A stretch of DNA of 64,000 nt from Cunninghamella blakesleeana (Eukaryota; Mucoromycota; Mucoromycetes; Mucorales; Cunninghamellaceae). Position numbers and translations under genes: made by a program. Position 1 is the stretch's first letter. Each line of letters opens with the position of its first letter. Under the pieces are notes generated by a model. The model made no database searches, was not told the DNA's origin, and saw nothing but the letters and a program-made list of their open reading frames with translations. Positions 36,594 to 48,100 of this stretch are shown here, piece by piece. Where the stretch lies: assembly GCA_017871115.1 (NCBI GenBank), contig JAFCIZ010000008.1:434001-498000 (forward strand). The letters run 5' to 3'.

Positions 36594-37610
36594 TTATTTT
36601 CCTTCCATCTCTTTTTCTCTCTTTCACTCAATCTCCCCTATCTAGACTCAATATATTATCACTATTAACATTATTAGCTTTTATTTTTATTTTTTTATTT
36701 TGAATGTTGACCATTCCCTTTTTATTTTTTTCCTAGTTATTGCTATTATTTTTATTTTTACTATTATATGTATATATTATATATTAATCAAATGTAGATA
36801 TCCCAATATCATAACCTTTTTACTAATTACTTATTTAATTTTTAACAATAAATGTTTTTTGAGCTTTAAAAGCATAATAAAAAAGGAAAGTGATACACAA
36901 AAACACTGGTTTGTTAAATTTTAATCACGTGTAAATTTTATTAATAATAGATATTTTTGAACTCCAAATATATCTTTTTTTTTTAGATAATATAGATTTA
37001 TCAAAAAATAGAAATGTATTTTTTTGTTTTAACATTATAGTCATTCCTACACTTTATACTAAGGATACCGCAATAGGCTATGTTTTTATAGTTCAATTAT
37101 TGAACTATAAAAACACTAAAAAATAATTTTTTGATTCAAAGTTGAATTTAAGTCAGATTGTGGGTTAAAGCTTATAATTTAGCAGTTGTCTTTTATATAA
37201 CATGAAATATTGAGCATTAAAAATTTAATTTAATTTCAAAACTGTATAAAATCAATTCTGCATTATTCTATTTTTTTTTTTATCAATTATATAAAAATTA
37301 TACAAACGTTCTATTATAATATTATTATTATAGCTAAATTTCACGCATCCAGAATGATAATTTCAATTTTTTTTTAAAAATATGACCCATTTATATTTAT
37401 TATTATTTTATTTTATTTTTATTTATTAAATTACATTAAGTGATAGGTGTTTTACTTGTTCTTTTTCTTTACATAATAAATAAAAAGAGGGATATCTATT
37501 TATAATCAATAAATAGGTATAATTGTTCATACATACACATACACATACACATACTCATTACTATTATCATTCTTTTTTTTTTTTTTTTTTAATATCCTCC
37601 TTTATGTTTT
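36594..37610. other. convergent 3' flanks of 7TM copy C and GNAT gene
   Basis: AT-rich. Contains the 35-bp palindrome at 37081-37115 and a CATACA/CACATA microsatellite near 37530-37555. No gene seen. Confidence 0.55.
37081..37115. repeat. perfect 17-bp inverted repeat (hairpin)
   Basis: TGTTTTTATAGTTCAAT (37081-37097), one unpaired base, then its exact reverse complement (37099-37115). It lies between two convergent genes, so it could form a 3'-end hairpin or be a small element footprint. Confidence 0.85.
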
Positions 37611-38582
37611 TTATATCTGTAATCTTGCAAAAGAACCAATTGCTTTATAACCAACCGATGCATACATATTTTTAACAGGGTCTCGTTTCCCATCCATTAA
37701 TAACGTAAGGCATTGATATTGATCATCAAATAAGAGTAAAGAGAATTGAGTTACCATTGCACCAGCATAGCCCCTTGAACGGTATTCTTTAGGTATAAAG
37801 ACATAAGCAATAGAAATTGCTTTTTTCCCTTTTAAAGAACGCCGTTTCCAAATAGTTCCCATTGGTTGGCCCTTAATACACCATAAATAAGCATTTTGTT
37901 GTTGAATATCATGTAAACAGATTTCCTTTGTATCTCCATCACTATAAGGTATATTGCAATCAATCATAAATTGATCAATCCAGGGCACTAATAAATCCAA
38001 ATCGTCTTCAGTAGCTAATCTTAAGGAAGCACCTGTATCGGTAGATAATAATTGTTGTGTGGTTTCTTTATATACCAAGGCTTGACGATTAGGTAATTCA
38101 AAACACCACACACTCTTTTCATCAGGATGTTCATAAATGGCTTTATCCATAATAGTTTTATCATAGCCGGGAATGATGATTTTTTTCCATTGTTCATAAA
38201 AATAAAAGCCTAAAGCTGTATATCCTTGAATATATTGTAAACTTGGGCCGATAGTTTCATAACACTGTTGCAATAATTGTTGGATGGTTTGTTGAAGATC
38301 TAAACTAGTCAAGTCAGGAGATTGTGAATAGTCTTGCTGACGATCATAACCGCACCAACCAATATAACCACTATGATTCACACAGACAAAAACATATTGT
38401 AACTGATCGTTGATCCATATACTACCATAATATTGAGGAGAAGTACTGGTAGGAGCTAGATCTTTAGTTGCCCATAAAGGAAAAGTATTAAGGGCTGCAT
38501 CTTTTTCTAAACTTGATTCAGTTTCTTTTAAAAACTCTTGTACTGTATTATATTGTTTTATCTGATAATGAGTAACAGTCAT
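37611..38582 (-). CDS. GNAT-family N-acetyltransferase
   Basis: Single-exon gene, 323 aa, unusual among the intron-rich neighbours. The GNAT fold lies in the C-terminal third. Strand plus motif A: AISIAYVFIPKEYRSRGYAG (255-274), where RSRGYAGAM (268-276) is the acetyl-CoA pyrophosphate-binding Q/R-x-x-G-x-G/A loop. The motif B region is LLMDGKRDPVKNMYASVGYK (294-313) with the conserved N-x-x-S/A-x-x-x-Y-x-x-x-G pattern. The N-terminal 180 residues form a second region with no motif I can name, possibly a degenerate GNAT half as in fungal FR47-like proteins. Substrate unknown. The minus-strand start is the first ATG of the frame, followed by TVTHYQIKQ. Divergent from the small membrane-protein gene at 39446. 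Confidence 0.85.
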   Translation of the reverse strand: MTVTHYQIKQYNTVQEFLKETESSLEKDAALNTFPLWATKDLAPTSTSPQYYGSIWINDQLQYVFVCVNHSGYIGWCGYDRQQDYSQSPDLTSLDLQQTIQQLLQQCYETIGPSLQYIQGYTALGFYFYEQWKKIIIPGYDKTIMDKAIYEHPDEKSVWCFELPNRQALVYKETTQQLLSTDTGASLRLATEDDLDLLVPWIDQFMIDCNIPYSDGDTKEICLHDIQQQNAYLWCIKGQPMGTIWKRRSLKGKKAISIAYVFIPKEYRSRGYAGAMVTQFSLLLFDDQYQCLTLLMDGKRDPVKNMYASVGYKAIGSFARLQI

Positions 38583-38607
38583 ATTTCTTTTTTATTTTAT
38601 ATTTTAA

Positions 38608-38640
<33 letters not shown>

Positions 38641-39445
38641 GGAAAGTCATTATTTAAAAATAATTATTTTTTATAAAAAAAAATTGGAGAAAGAGGGTGG
38701 AAAAAAAAAAAAAGATAAAATGGCTGTGTATATAAAAATTGACTCATATTACTCATTTGGCGTTAAAGGGCCGAACCAAAAAATTATTTGTAGTCGTGAG
38801 TAATACTTTTTAAATATCATAAAGTGTGATGAAACTAAAGCCAAGAAAATCGGTAACCTATTTACTTAATTTTTTTTTATTTTTTATTTTTTTAAAAAGA
38901 CACTATAAAGAATTATGTAGTTCAAATGAATGGATCCGGCTAATATGACCGAAAAAATTATTCTGTCAAAAACAAATATAAAATAAGAGCCAATCAGAAT
39001 CAAAAGTCCACTCGGGATGTTACAGGATGGAGTTTTTAAAAGTTAAAAAGAAGACATATATAGTAAAGTATTCCATTAAGAACTTGGCTATATTTCTTGG
39101 TAATCAATTGTAATATTTATTTTTTATTTCATAATAATATAATTTTTATTCATGTTTAATAAAATAAAGGATATAAAATGTAAAATAATTCGATATTATT
39201 CATTTTTATTATTATTACTCAAAATAACGTCCAATATATACCAGTTATAGCATAAACGTATGGTATTTTTTGTATATTATGTACATAAGGACATGTTTAA
39301 TAAATAAGCTCAGCATAAATAAATGACAACTTTACACAAACTTTATTTTCCTTCCTTTTCTTTTGTTTAGGACATATATATTTAAACCTTGTCTTTTTTG
39401 CTATTGTATTTATTTATTTATTTATTTTATTTTTTCATAATAATA
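38583..39445. promoter_or_regulatory. divergent region between GNAT and small membrane-protein gene 1
   Basis: Contains an (AAT)n run just above the GNAT start and a CCAATCA box at about 38990-38996 (candidate HAP/CBF site, by consensus only). No ORF supported. Confidence 0.45.
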
Positions 39446-39952
39446 ATGATTGATGTATATAATATGTTTTTAGAAAAAAAGCCAATACTTCCTACTACAA
39501 CAACATTGACTGATAGTGATAGTGATAATGATAATAATGATATAGAACTTGCTCCTTTTTATGAAGATGGTCCTATATGGTGGTATATGGTTTTATTATG
39601 GCGATGCTTTATCTTTTTTATTGGTATGGCTTTATTATTTCTTATATCTCTTTCTATTTCAATATATAACTTTGGGCAAGGTGCGTAAATACATATTTAT
39701 TTGTTTTTATTTATTGATTTATATTGCTATATGATTATTGACTATCTCTTCCTTTTATTTTTTTCTTTCATAGATGATTATTATTATATAGTAAGCTTTA
39801 TCATATTCTCGATCTTTTTGGAACCTTTTGTATATTTACCTATAGCACTTCTATTAGGACAATATGATTTCTTTTATTTACTTTTTTGTCGACATTTTAT
39901 ATTTAAATATGTTTTTTCGATGGAATATTTTTTTAATCAAATATCAATTTAA
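39446..39952 (+). CDS. small two-TM protein, family member 1
   Basis: Two exons, 39446-39680 and 39774-39952, 137 aa. N-terminus MIDVYNMFLEKKPILPTTTT, an acidic S/D/N stretch, then PFYEDGPIWWYMVLLW leading into TM1; exon 2 encodes TM2 and ends with GQYDFFYLLFCRHFIF. The split position and phase (G|AT), the ED-x-x-x-WW block and the GQ-[YF]-x-x-FYL-x-x-CR-x-FI motif match the genes at 42121, 43426 and 44131, so these are one family. Function not recognised. An upstream TTG in the same frame would add a hydrophobic leader; the ATG at 39446 is preferred by comparison with paralogues. Confidence 0.72.
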
Positions 39953-40145
39953 AAAGAAAAAAAAAACGTTTTTATACTATTTTAACTGCCACTGCCTCCG
40001 CTTATATCCTTCAATGATCCGCTTATATCCTTTTTTTTTAATAAAAAAAATTTAATTATTTTGATTCGTTAATAAAAAGCATGAAAAAACCCAATTTTTT
40101 TTTTTTTTCCTTCTAAATATTCTTTTTTTTATATATATAATAATA

Positions 40146-40367
40146 ATGGCCGTTAAAAATAAATCGTTGCTTCCTATGAATTCAGTTGATATAGACTTGG
40201 AGCTTGCTAAACATGAAAAAGAACGGTGGTTTATGGTGGATGTATGGCGTTTTTTTGTCATTCTATTTTCTTTTTCTATTGTGTTTGCGGTTTTTCAACA
40301 TATTACAATTGATTTTTTTTTAAACAAGGTCCGAGCATATATATTATCAACAGAGCCTTCATCATAA
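40146..40367 (+). CDS. small one-TM protein, family member 2 (short form)
   Basis: Single exon, 73 aa, MAVKNKSLLPMNSVDIDLEL, then KERWFMVDVWRFFVILFSFS and one TM, ending STEPSS. The N-terminal LLP and the aromatic segment before the TM resemble exon 1 of the other family members, but no second exon with the GQ-x-x-x-FYL motif follows; a (TAC)n tract begins 27 bp after the stop. Either a truncated family member or a one-TM relative. A decayed copy lies at 43080-43229, so the short form itself has been duplicated. Confidence 0.55.
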   Translation: MAVKNKSLLPMNSVDIDLELAKHEKERWFMVDVWRFFVILFSFSIVFAVFQHITIDFFLNKVRAYILSTEPSS

Positions 40368-40393
40368 ATGCTTATTATTATTAATATTACTAT

Positions 40394-40486
<93 letters not shown>
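40394..40486. repeat. (TAC)31 trinucleotide microsatellite
   Basis: Ninety-three bases of uninterrupted TAC/GTA repeat flanked by TAT and ATT units. It creates spurious poly-Thr and poly-Val ORFs. Positioned just downstream of the short family member. Confidence 0.95.
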
Positions 40487-40619
40487 CATTATTATTATTA
40501 TTTACAATAGAGTTTTCTTTTTAGTTTTCTCTACGTTACAATATTTTTTATATGCTGATTCTTCTTCCTCTTCTTAATTTATTATTCTCATACATACACC
40601 TCTTTTTTATCATAATATA

Positions 40620-40656
<37 letters not shown>

Positions 40657-42120
40657 TTTTTTACTATTGTTATTAATATTAGCTAAATAATTAATTGTAT
40701 TATTTATAATATTCATAAATCAAATTAATCGTTTAATAGTAAAGAATAACTCTTTTATTTAACAACAATTAGATAGTATGTTGTCTTCTAATATTACCCA
40801 AGTTACAATAAAAAATTAAAAAAGATGCATGTTTCTATTTTTACCTTGTCTGATCCATTTTATTTCTATAAAATGTGTATAATATGAATGAATTAAATTG
40901 TTACTTACGATGTACATCTAAATTTATTCTGTTAATCATTTATATAAGCTGAAAAGAAAATGAAAGAGAATAAAAAAAATTAATGATGATTCGAGGAATT
41001 TTTTTTGCATACGGAATTTTTTTTTCCCGCTTTTCTCTTTCTATTTTAAATTAGTATATTTTGCTTTGGGTAATGCTTATACTTGTTGTTACCCAAATCT
41101 ATCTTCTACATATTGATTGAATTAGCCTATTGATTTAGATGATTTTGGTTTACTTTATCCTTTTTTGATATAACTTATTGAGAGGTACATGATAATAAGT
41201 TTTGGTCAGATCTATAACGTCTTAGTTTTAGCTTTTGAAAAATAACTTGACCTATCGATGTTTCTTTTCCAAGAATTTGGTTGAGTTGAATAAAGCTATT
41301 TAACTTGTATACTTACTAGTATGCTTTTAAATTTGATAATATTAGAGTACATTTTAATATTTTCCTGGATTTATATTATACATCTTAAACTCTGTATACA
41401 TACATGTTTTTTAGTAAAAAAATTCACCCACATTAACATTTCTTCTCTTTTTACTAGATAAAATATCTCTTTTTTATTTTTATTTTTTTAAGAAAAAGAA
41501 ATAAACATCAAACCTCTTATTATTATTATTATTCATTTCCTTCTTTTACTTGTATATATATCTTAGCTTGAAGATTTATTTACTCACTATAAAAATTATA
41601 TTTGCAAGAAATCGATGAATTGAAAATACAATTTAGTCATTTATTATATCTCTGGTGGATATCTAATAAATTATAAACAAGCCTTCTTTCAAATTAAAAA
41701 ACATATATATACATTATTATTTATTGTATTCTCTTTTCATTATGATACTGATTTTTATTTTTTTAAGAAAAAACAAAAAAAAAAAAAGAGCTACTTTTTA
41801 AAATTGCATAAAAAAGAACTATAATTCAAGCGGAACATCTAGCTGTACCTGGCGGTAATAAATTTTTTGTTGCATAGTAGTCAACCTTTTTGAAATGGGT
41901 CATTTTTGTTTTATATTTGAATATTATTTTTATTATGCTTCAATAAAAGTTTTACTATTTATTGATTGACTTAAAAAAGATTATAATGATAAAAAAATAA
42001 ATAAATAATTTTTTTCAAGTGTGTACAAAAATAATCAGAGGATTAAATAGCTGAGTTTTTTTTCTCTTTCTTTTCTCCCTTTTCTCTTTCCTTTTCATAT
42101 TTTTTTTTTTAAAAATAATA
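40487..42120. other. intergenic stretch before small membrane-protein gene 3
   Basis: AT-rich, with a (TA)n run at about 40624-40653 and a 9-bp perfect stem-loop at 41065-41097 (TTTGGGTAA / TTACCCAAA). From about 41995 the sequence resembles the regions just upstream of genes 4 and 5 (GTGTGTACAAAAATAATCA, then CTGAGTTTT and a CTTTTC-rich leader). Confidence 0.55.
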
Positions 42121-42610
42121 ATGATAAATGAAAAAGAGCCCTTACTTCCAATAATTAATGAAAAAATAGAAACAAATAAAAGAGATTGGATCTTTGATGT
42201 AGAAATAGGACCACGTTATGAAGATAACAAATTGTGGTGGTTTCTTGTTATTTTATTGAGAATATTCATTTTTGTTGTAACTTTTATTTTCACCTGGATT
42301 AGTAGCAATTATTTTATATGGTATTTTAAGATCCCAGGTAAGATAACATACAGATATGCATACATATTATACGAAATAATATAACAATGGCAATTATCAT
42401 ACTAATGTAATAATATACTTTCATATTTTAGATTTTATCTTTGGTATTTTTGTCATTCTATATATGCAAATTGTATGGCCTCCTATTCTATTATTATTGT
42501 CATATGTATTTGGTCAGTTCAACTTCTTTTATTTAATTTGTTGCCGTGGTTTTATTTATAAGCATATCTTATCAAGAGGGTATATATTAAATAGAATAGC
42601 AGCAGAATAG
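42121..42610 (+). CDS. small two-TM protein, family member 3
   Basis: Two exons, 42121-42337 and 42432-42610, 131 aa. Starts MINEKEPLLPIINEKIE; EKEPLL fits the acidic dileucine sorting pattern [DE]-x-x-x-L-[LI]. Then VEIGPRYEDNKLWWFLVILL leads into TM1. Exon 2 gives TM2 and GQFNFFYLICCRGFIY, ending RIAAE without the SSS tail of the next two genes. Likely an endomembrane or vacuolar small membrane protein if the sorting motif is used; function unknown. Confidence 0.78.
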
Positions 42611-42894
42611 TCATCAATATAAATAGGATATATGCATGCCAAATGCATTTATTGATACTAAATTATGACCTTATTCAATGGTTTAAATAAGCTGTGTGTT
42701 TTAAAAAAATCAAAATCAATCAATAATTAAATTATAATGATAATATCTTCATCAGTAATAATTCAGTTATTTTATATACAAATATATAAATAATAAAAAC
42801 GCCATCATTAAAAATTAAAGAATACATAGTTAATATATACTATGATAAAGTAGTATTTGTAATAAAATTAATAATAAATAAGTGAGCTACTAAC

Positions 42895-43075
42895 GGAAAA
42901 GAATAAAATAATAATCATGATCAGACATTTTTTTTTCCTTTTTTTTGAAATGCAATTTTACTGGAAATGAACACGGTGGTGATATTATATGTAATTCAAA
43001 AGCGAAAATTTTTTACTGTTCATTTATTAAAATATAGAAGATGAGTGGTTCTTGGTATAAACTTGAAACTTGGTG
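42895..43075 (-). pseudogene. truncated duplicate of the Rho GEF 3'-terminal exon
   Basis: Reverse strand reads EPLIFYILINEQ, stop, then a frame giving KIFAFELHIISPP, matching the last exon of the Rho GEF gene (PLIFCTLTNEQ, PFVFELHMISPP). The plus strand shares TGATAT[CT]ATATGTAATTCAAAA and AGATGAGTGGTT with 45177-45250. Only the end of the gene is present and it has an in-frame stop. Confidence 0.8.
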
Positions 43076-43079
43076 ATAT

Positions 43080-43229
43080 ATATGAAAAATAAAAAAAAGT
43101 AGTTTATGATGAATGTAGGACGTTTTTTATCATCCATTATATCTTCTATTGTATTGCATTTTTCAGCTTGTTACAATTGATTTTTTTAAACAGATTCGAG
43201 CATATATTGCCAATACCATCTTCATCATA
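43080..43229 (+). pseudogene. decayed copy of the short one-TM family member
   Basis: Aligns with 40216-40367: TTTATG[AG]TG-ATGTA, TTACAATTGATTTTTTTAAA, GAGCATATAT and CTTCATCATAAAT blocks in order, with stops (AAG TAG) and indels. No open frame remains. Confidence 0.75.
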
Positions 43230-43425
43230 AATATTATTTTATATCCAAAGTACATTTTATACTATAATGTTTTGAATAAGAATCTCATTGATTATTGATT
43301 GTTTTATCAAGCCTTCGGCAATGAAAATGAAAAAAGAATTTTTTTCATGTGTGTACAAAAATAATCATAAGGTAGAATATCTGAGTTTTCTCTCTCTTCT
43401 CTTTCCTTTTCATATTTTTTTAACA

Positions 43426-43940
43426 ATGACAAATGAAAAAGAACCTTTACTTCCAATAATTAATGAAAAAATAGAAACAAATAAAAGAGACTGGATCTTT
43501 GGTGTAGAAATAGGACCACGTTATGAAGATAACAAATGGCGGTGGTTTCTTGTTAATTTATTAAGAATGTTCATTGTTATAGTAGCTTTTATTTTCACCT
43601 GGATTGGTAGTAATTATTTTACATGGTATTTTAATATTCAAAGTAAGATAACATACAGATACACATAAACACATTATACAAAATAATATAATAATGACAA
43701 TCATCATATACTAATGTAATAATATATATTTATATTTTAGATGTTTTCTTTGGTTATATTTTTATCTTTCTATATATTCAAATTGTATGGCCTCCTATTC
43801 TATTATTATTGTCATTTGTATCTGGCCAGTTCAACTACTTTTATTTGGTTGTTTGCCGCTGTTTTATTTATGAATTTATTTTACCAAAAGAATATATATT
43901 AAATAGAATAGCAGCGGAAGCACTAACATCATCATCATAA
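43426..43940 (+). CDS. small two-TM protein, family member 4
   Basis: Two exons, 43426-43642 and 43741-43940, 138 aa. MTNEKEPLLPIINEKIETNK, then VEIGPRYEDNKWRWFLVNLL into TM1; exon 2 carries TM2, GQFNYFYLVVCRCFIY, and a tail EALTSSS. Acidic dileucine motif as in member 3. Its start lies exactly 705 bp before that of member 5, with near-identical leaders, so the two form a recent tandem duplication. An in-frame upstream extension to 43288 exists but the paralogues support the ATG at 43426. Confidence 0.8.
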
Positions 43941-44130
43941 ATAGGATATATGCATGTTACATATGTTCATTTTATACTAAATATCTCATTGATTATTGAT
44001 TGTTCAATCAAGCCTTCGGTAATGAAAATGAAATAAGAACAAATATTTTTCATGTGTGTACAAAAATAATCACAAGATTAAATAGCTGAGTTTTCTTTCT
44101 CTTCTCTTTCCTTTTCATATTTTTTTAACA

Positions 44131-44645
44131 ATGATAAATGAAAAAGAACCTTTACTTCCAATAATTAATGAAAAAATAGAAAATAATAAAAGGCACTGGA
44201 CCTATGACGTAGAAGTAGGACCTCGTTATGAAGATAACAAATTGTGGTGGTTTCTTGTTATTTTATTGAGAATATTTATTTTTGCCGTAGCTTTTATTTC
44301 AACCATGATTAGTGGTAACTATTTTATATGGTGTTTAAATATTCAAAGTAAGATAACATACAGATATACATACACACATTATACGAAATAATATAATAAT
44401 GACAATTATCGTTTGCTAATGTAATAATATATGTTCGTATTTTAGATGCTGTCTTTGATATTATTTTTACCATCCTATATATTCAAATTGTATGGCCTCC
44501 TATTCTATTATTATTGTCATATGTATCTGGCCAGTTCAACTACTTTTATTTAGTTGTTTGCCGCAGTTTTATTTATGAAGTTATTTTACCAAAAGAATAT
44601 ATATTAAATAGAATAGCAGCAGAAGCACCAACATCATTATCATAA
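44131..44645 (+). CDS. small two-TM protein, family member 5
   Basis: Two exons, 44131-44347 and 44446-44645, 138 aa. MINEKEPLLPIINEKIENNK, VEVGPRYEDNKLWWFLVILL, TM1, then exon 2 with TM2, GQFNYFYLVVCRSFIYEVIL and tail ending SLS. Same intron phase as the other members. It converges on the Rho GEF gene, 500 bp away. Function unknown. Confidence 0.8.
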
Positions 44646-45144
44646 AGAGAATATATATATATCACATATATTTATTTTATAATAAATTATGATACTTATT
44701 CAAAGGTTTAATTGAGTTGCATGTATATACATATATTTAAAAAATAAATTAAAAATCATTCAACATTCAAATTATAATTACTTTATATGCAATAAAATAA
44801 TAAAATAAAAATAATAGTAATAGTAATAAATTTATTATGAAACTAAATAGACATTAAAAAGTTTACCATTACACATGTAATCAATTATAATAAAAAGAAT
44901 TTGTGTTGAATGATATAAAAAAATAATATACAAAAATAAATAAATGATAAATTGTAATTGGATATATGAAAAAATAAAATAGAAATAAATAAATAATAAA
45001 TATGATAATTAAAAATTAAAGGAAATATAAATAATAAATATATAAAAATAATAATAATAATAAAGTAGCATTCGTAATAAAGTTAATAATAAATGTGTTA
45101 ATTATTAACGAAAGAGAACGATTTAATAATCACAATCACCCCTT
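44646..45144. other. convergent 3' flanks of small membrane-protein gene 5 and Rho GEF
   Basis: AT-rich, with ATAA repeats. This is the apparent parent of the duplicated segment at 42640-42895. Confidence 0.6.
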
Positions 45145-48100
45145 TTAATGTAGTTCTGTCGACGATGAAGGTGGCGGTGATATCATATGTAATTCAAAAA
45201 CAAAAGGTTTTTGTTGTTCGTTCGTTAAAGTGCAAAAGATGAGTGGTTTTTCAGTTTTATGACCATTATTTAAGCATTTAATATTAGTTCCACGAATAAT
45301 TTGTTCAAGCTCACCCTATATTAATAAAAATAAATATATATTTGATAAGTATCAATTATGCTATTCTTTTTTCTTTTTTCTTTTTTTATTCTCAGAAATA
45401 GTAATAATACTGATTTATTTTACCGTAATGATATGCCGTATTTCAATAAAAGATGGTTCAAAAGCGATTACATAGGGATATTGACAAGCAAATGCTTCAG
45501 GATTCCCTTCCCATAAAATTTTAAATTTTGGATATAATCTATTTCCTTTACCATCGATATAAAATCCGTATTCTTCAACCACCAAATAAAAATAAAAGAA
45601 AAAGAAAAAGATATATATATATATATATAAGTATACTATGTACAATATATATCTTTTGCTATTATTATTATATATTCATATATTACCGTCATAACAAACA
45701 AAATAGTCTCCTCTAGGTGTTCGGAATATGGCAATACGTTTCATAGTCCTACGTAAAAGAATGTACTCTTCACGTTCTCTTTCAGTAACAAAAGCTAATT
45801 GTTTATCATTAGGATCAAGAAGTTCTGTAAATATAAATAGATATATAAATAAAATTAATAATCAATTGATTATTTAATATGTATGTATATGTATATATAT
45901 ATTACGTTGAGGTTTAGCCGTCTTTAAATCAATAATAAACATGCCACGAGGTGAAGTAATAATCATATTTTTAGTTGATAATTCTATTGCAGAGACATCA
46001 CTTGGAATATAGTAATCCTTAACATGCTTTAACCGTAAATCTGCTTGATTTTTTGATCCAACTCTTATTGAAGTCATTCTTTCTAATAGCCCGACTGATT
46101 TTCTTTTAGTATTACGTACTGGTATACCGTTATTATTACTACAACTACTATTACTATTGTTATAATCATTTGACGTTGAAACACTACTATTGCTGTTTCT
46201 TCTACTATTATTATTTTGAGTATCATGATTGTTTTTGTTTAAGATTTCATTGTGATGATGGTGGTGATGATGATGGTGAGTTGCTGTTGTAGTATCTTCT
46301 TCATTGTTTAAAGTTGAATTCAACATGGTAGCCGTACTAATAGGTTCAAAGCAGGTAATAATTGACTTAAGAGTTGATATTCTAGGAACACAAACTAATG
46401 TGCGTTGTTGTAGAGATTTCCCAACACAAAAAAAGGGAACATGGGTTTGTACACGTTTCCCAGGCGATTGTGATTCAGGTTTGCCATTCACCACATCCAA
46501 AGGGTACTCAAATAAGGTACGATCCGATAATACTAGTAATATGTCCGCTGATTCCACAACTTCGATTTGACTAACTCGATTTAAATTTAATACTTTATGA
46601 GGTGTTTTTTTTCCTGATGTATGGCCCACATAAATTCCATCATCTGTTGCAAGCAAATACTGTTGTCCAGAATCTATTTTAAGTAAAAATAAATGAATAA
46701 AGAGATTAAAATACAAAATACTATTTCTTTTTATATATAAACATGATAAACTTTTCATTCGTGATGTAGCCCACTTACTAAATGTAATGATATGATTCAT
46801 CTTGGACGATATTGAAAAATAATTAGGTTCCACTGCAGGTAGTATTTCAAAAATGGGTGTATTCCGTTGAACTCTTTCCAATTGTTGTTTAATAATTTTT
46901 TCAAACCAAGGTCGCCTTGTGGCTTCAGAAGTAGCATATAATACCAATACATCATCATTTTTTCTTCTACCCATATAACTAAAAACAATAGGGAATCCGA
47001 TTTTTTTTTCTTGTTCTTGAAGTACAGTGGTAATGGGAGTCGCAGATGAAGGGTCATGTGAATGAGGATGATGGTGGTGATGATATGTACCATCGTTTAA
47101 TGGGCGTAAAAAGACTGGCGAACTTGTATTATTGACGTTGACATATGGTAAAATAGAGTTCGTCCTTTTTTTATAAGCATAGTTGACTTCAAATTTTGAT
47201 TCAGTTGGTGATATTGGCGGTATGGAAGAATCACTAGTACTTACTCTATGCCTTGTATCATTATTATTGGTATTATTAATAGTGTTGGGGTTGGAATTTG
47301 GACTGATGTTATTGTTGGCACTGCTATTGCTATTATTACTCATGTAGCTACTATCACTTATACGAGATGAATAATCTTTGAATTCTTTTGGTATAAAGAC
47401 AGTTAGTAGATCTAATGCCATAGGTCGTTGTTGTATTACATATCTCATCGTTCCTTCACGTCCAATTTTAATTTTTGTAACAAGTAGATAATGATCCAAT
47501 AATATAATATTATACTCTGTTGAGTCATTGCTAGGTGTTTTTTTTAATATTCCTTGTTTAATGATGATACGTCCTTCCTTTGATAATTCCAAATCCTATA
47601 TTGAATACATAAAAACAAAACAAAAAATAGATAATTAAATGAATATTATTTCTATATATATTATCACTAATATGTATATGTGATTTATTTATATATTACC
47701 ACATAATCAGCTTTATGTTTAAATTCCAAATATTGATTTAATCTTTCCAAGTCAAAAATGTTTTTCAAGTTTCCAGCTTGAGTATTTACACGACTAAGAA
47801 ACTGTCTAATGATATCAATTGCTCTAGGAATATCGAAATAATCAGGATGATCAGGAGGTGTTCTTTTTAATATTTCACCAAGTAAAAGGGTATATCTTCC
47901 AAGTCGAGTGGTTGGTTTCGTTAAATAACCATTTAATTCCAATTTATGTGATCTAGGATGTCTTTCTGTTTCATTACAAAATAAATCAAAGCTGGGATTG
48001 GTATGCCGCTCTTGCTCCAGTGCATATTTGGCTTCATGTTGTCGAGCACCATATTGGATATAAGGTTCAAAATCAACTACAAATTCTAATAAAATATCTC

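Larger units (their letters stand above)
42611..43425. other. duplicated intergenic segment with two pseudogene fragments
   Basis: From 42640 to about 43075 it parallels the stretch 44650-45290 downstream of gene 5, including a relic of the Rho GEF last exon; then a relic of the short family member; then a leader shared with gene 5. Confidence 0.65.

Noticed and set aside
40295..40577. Poly-Thr and poly-Val ORFs on opposite strands
   Set aside because: Both are translations of the (TAC)31 microsatellite.
46304..46570. Plus-strand 88-codon ORF within the Rho GEF gene
   Set aside because: Antisense of the CNH-coding exon, with no independent support.
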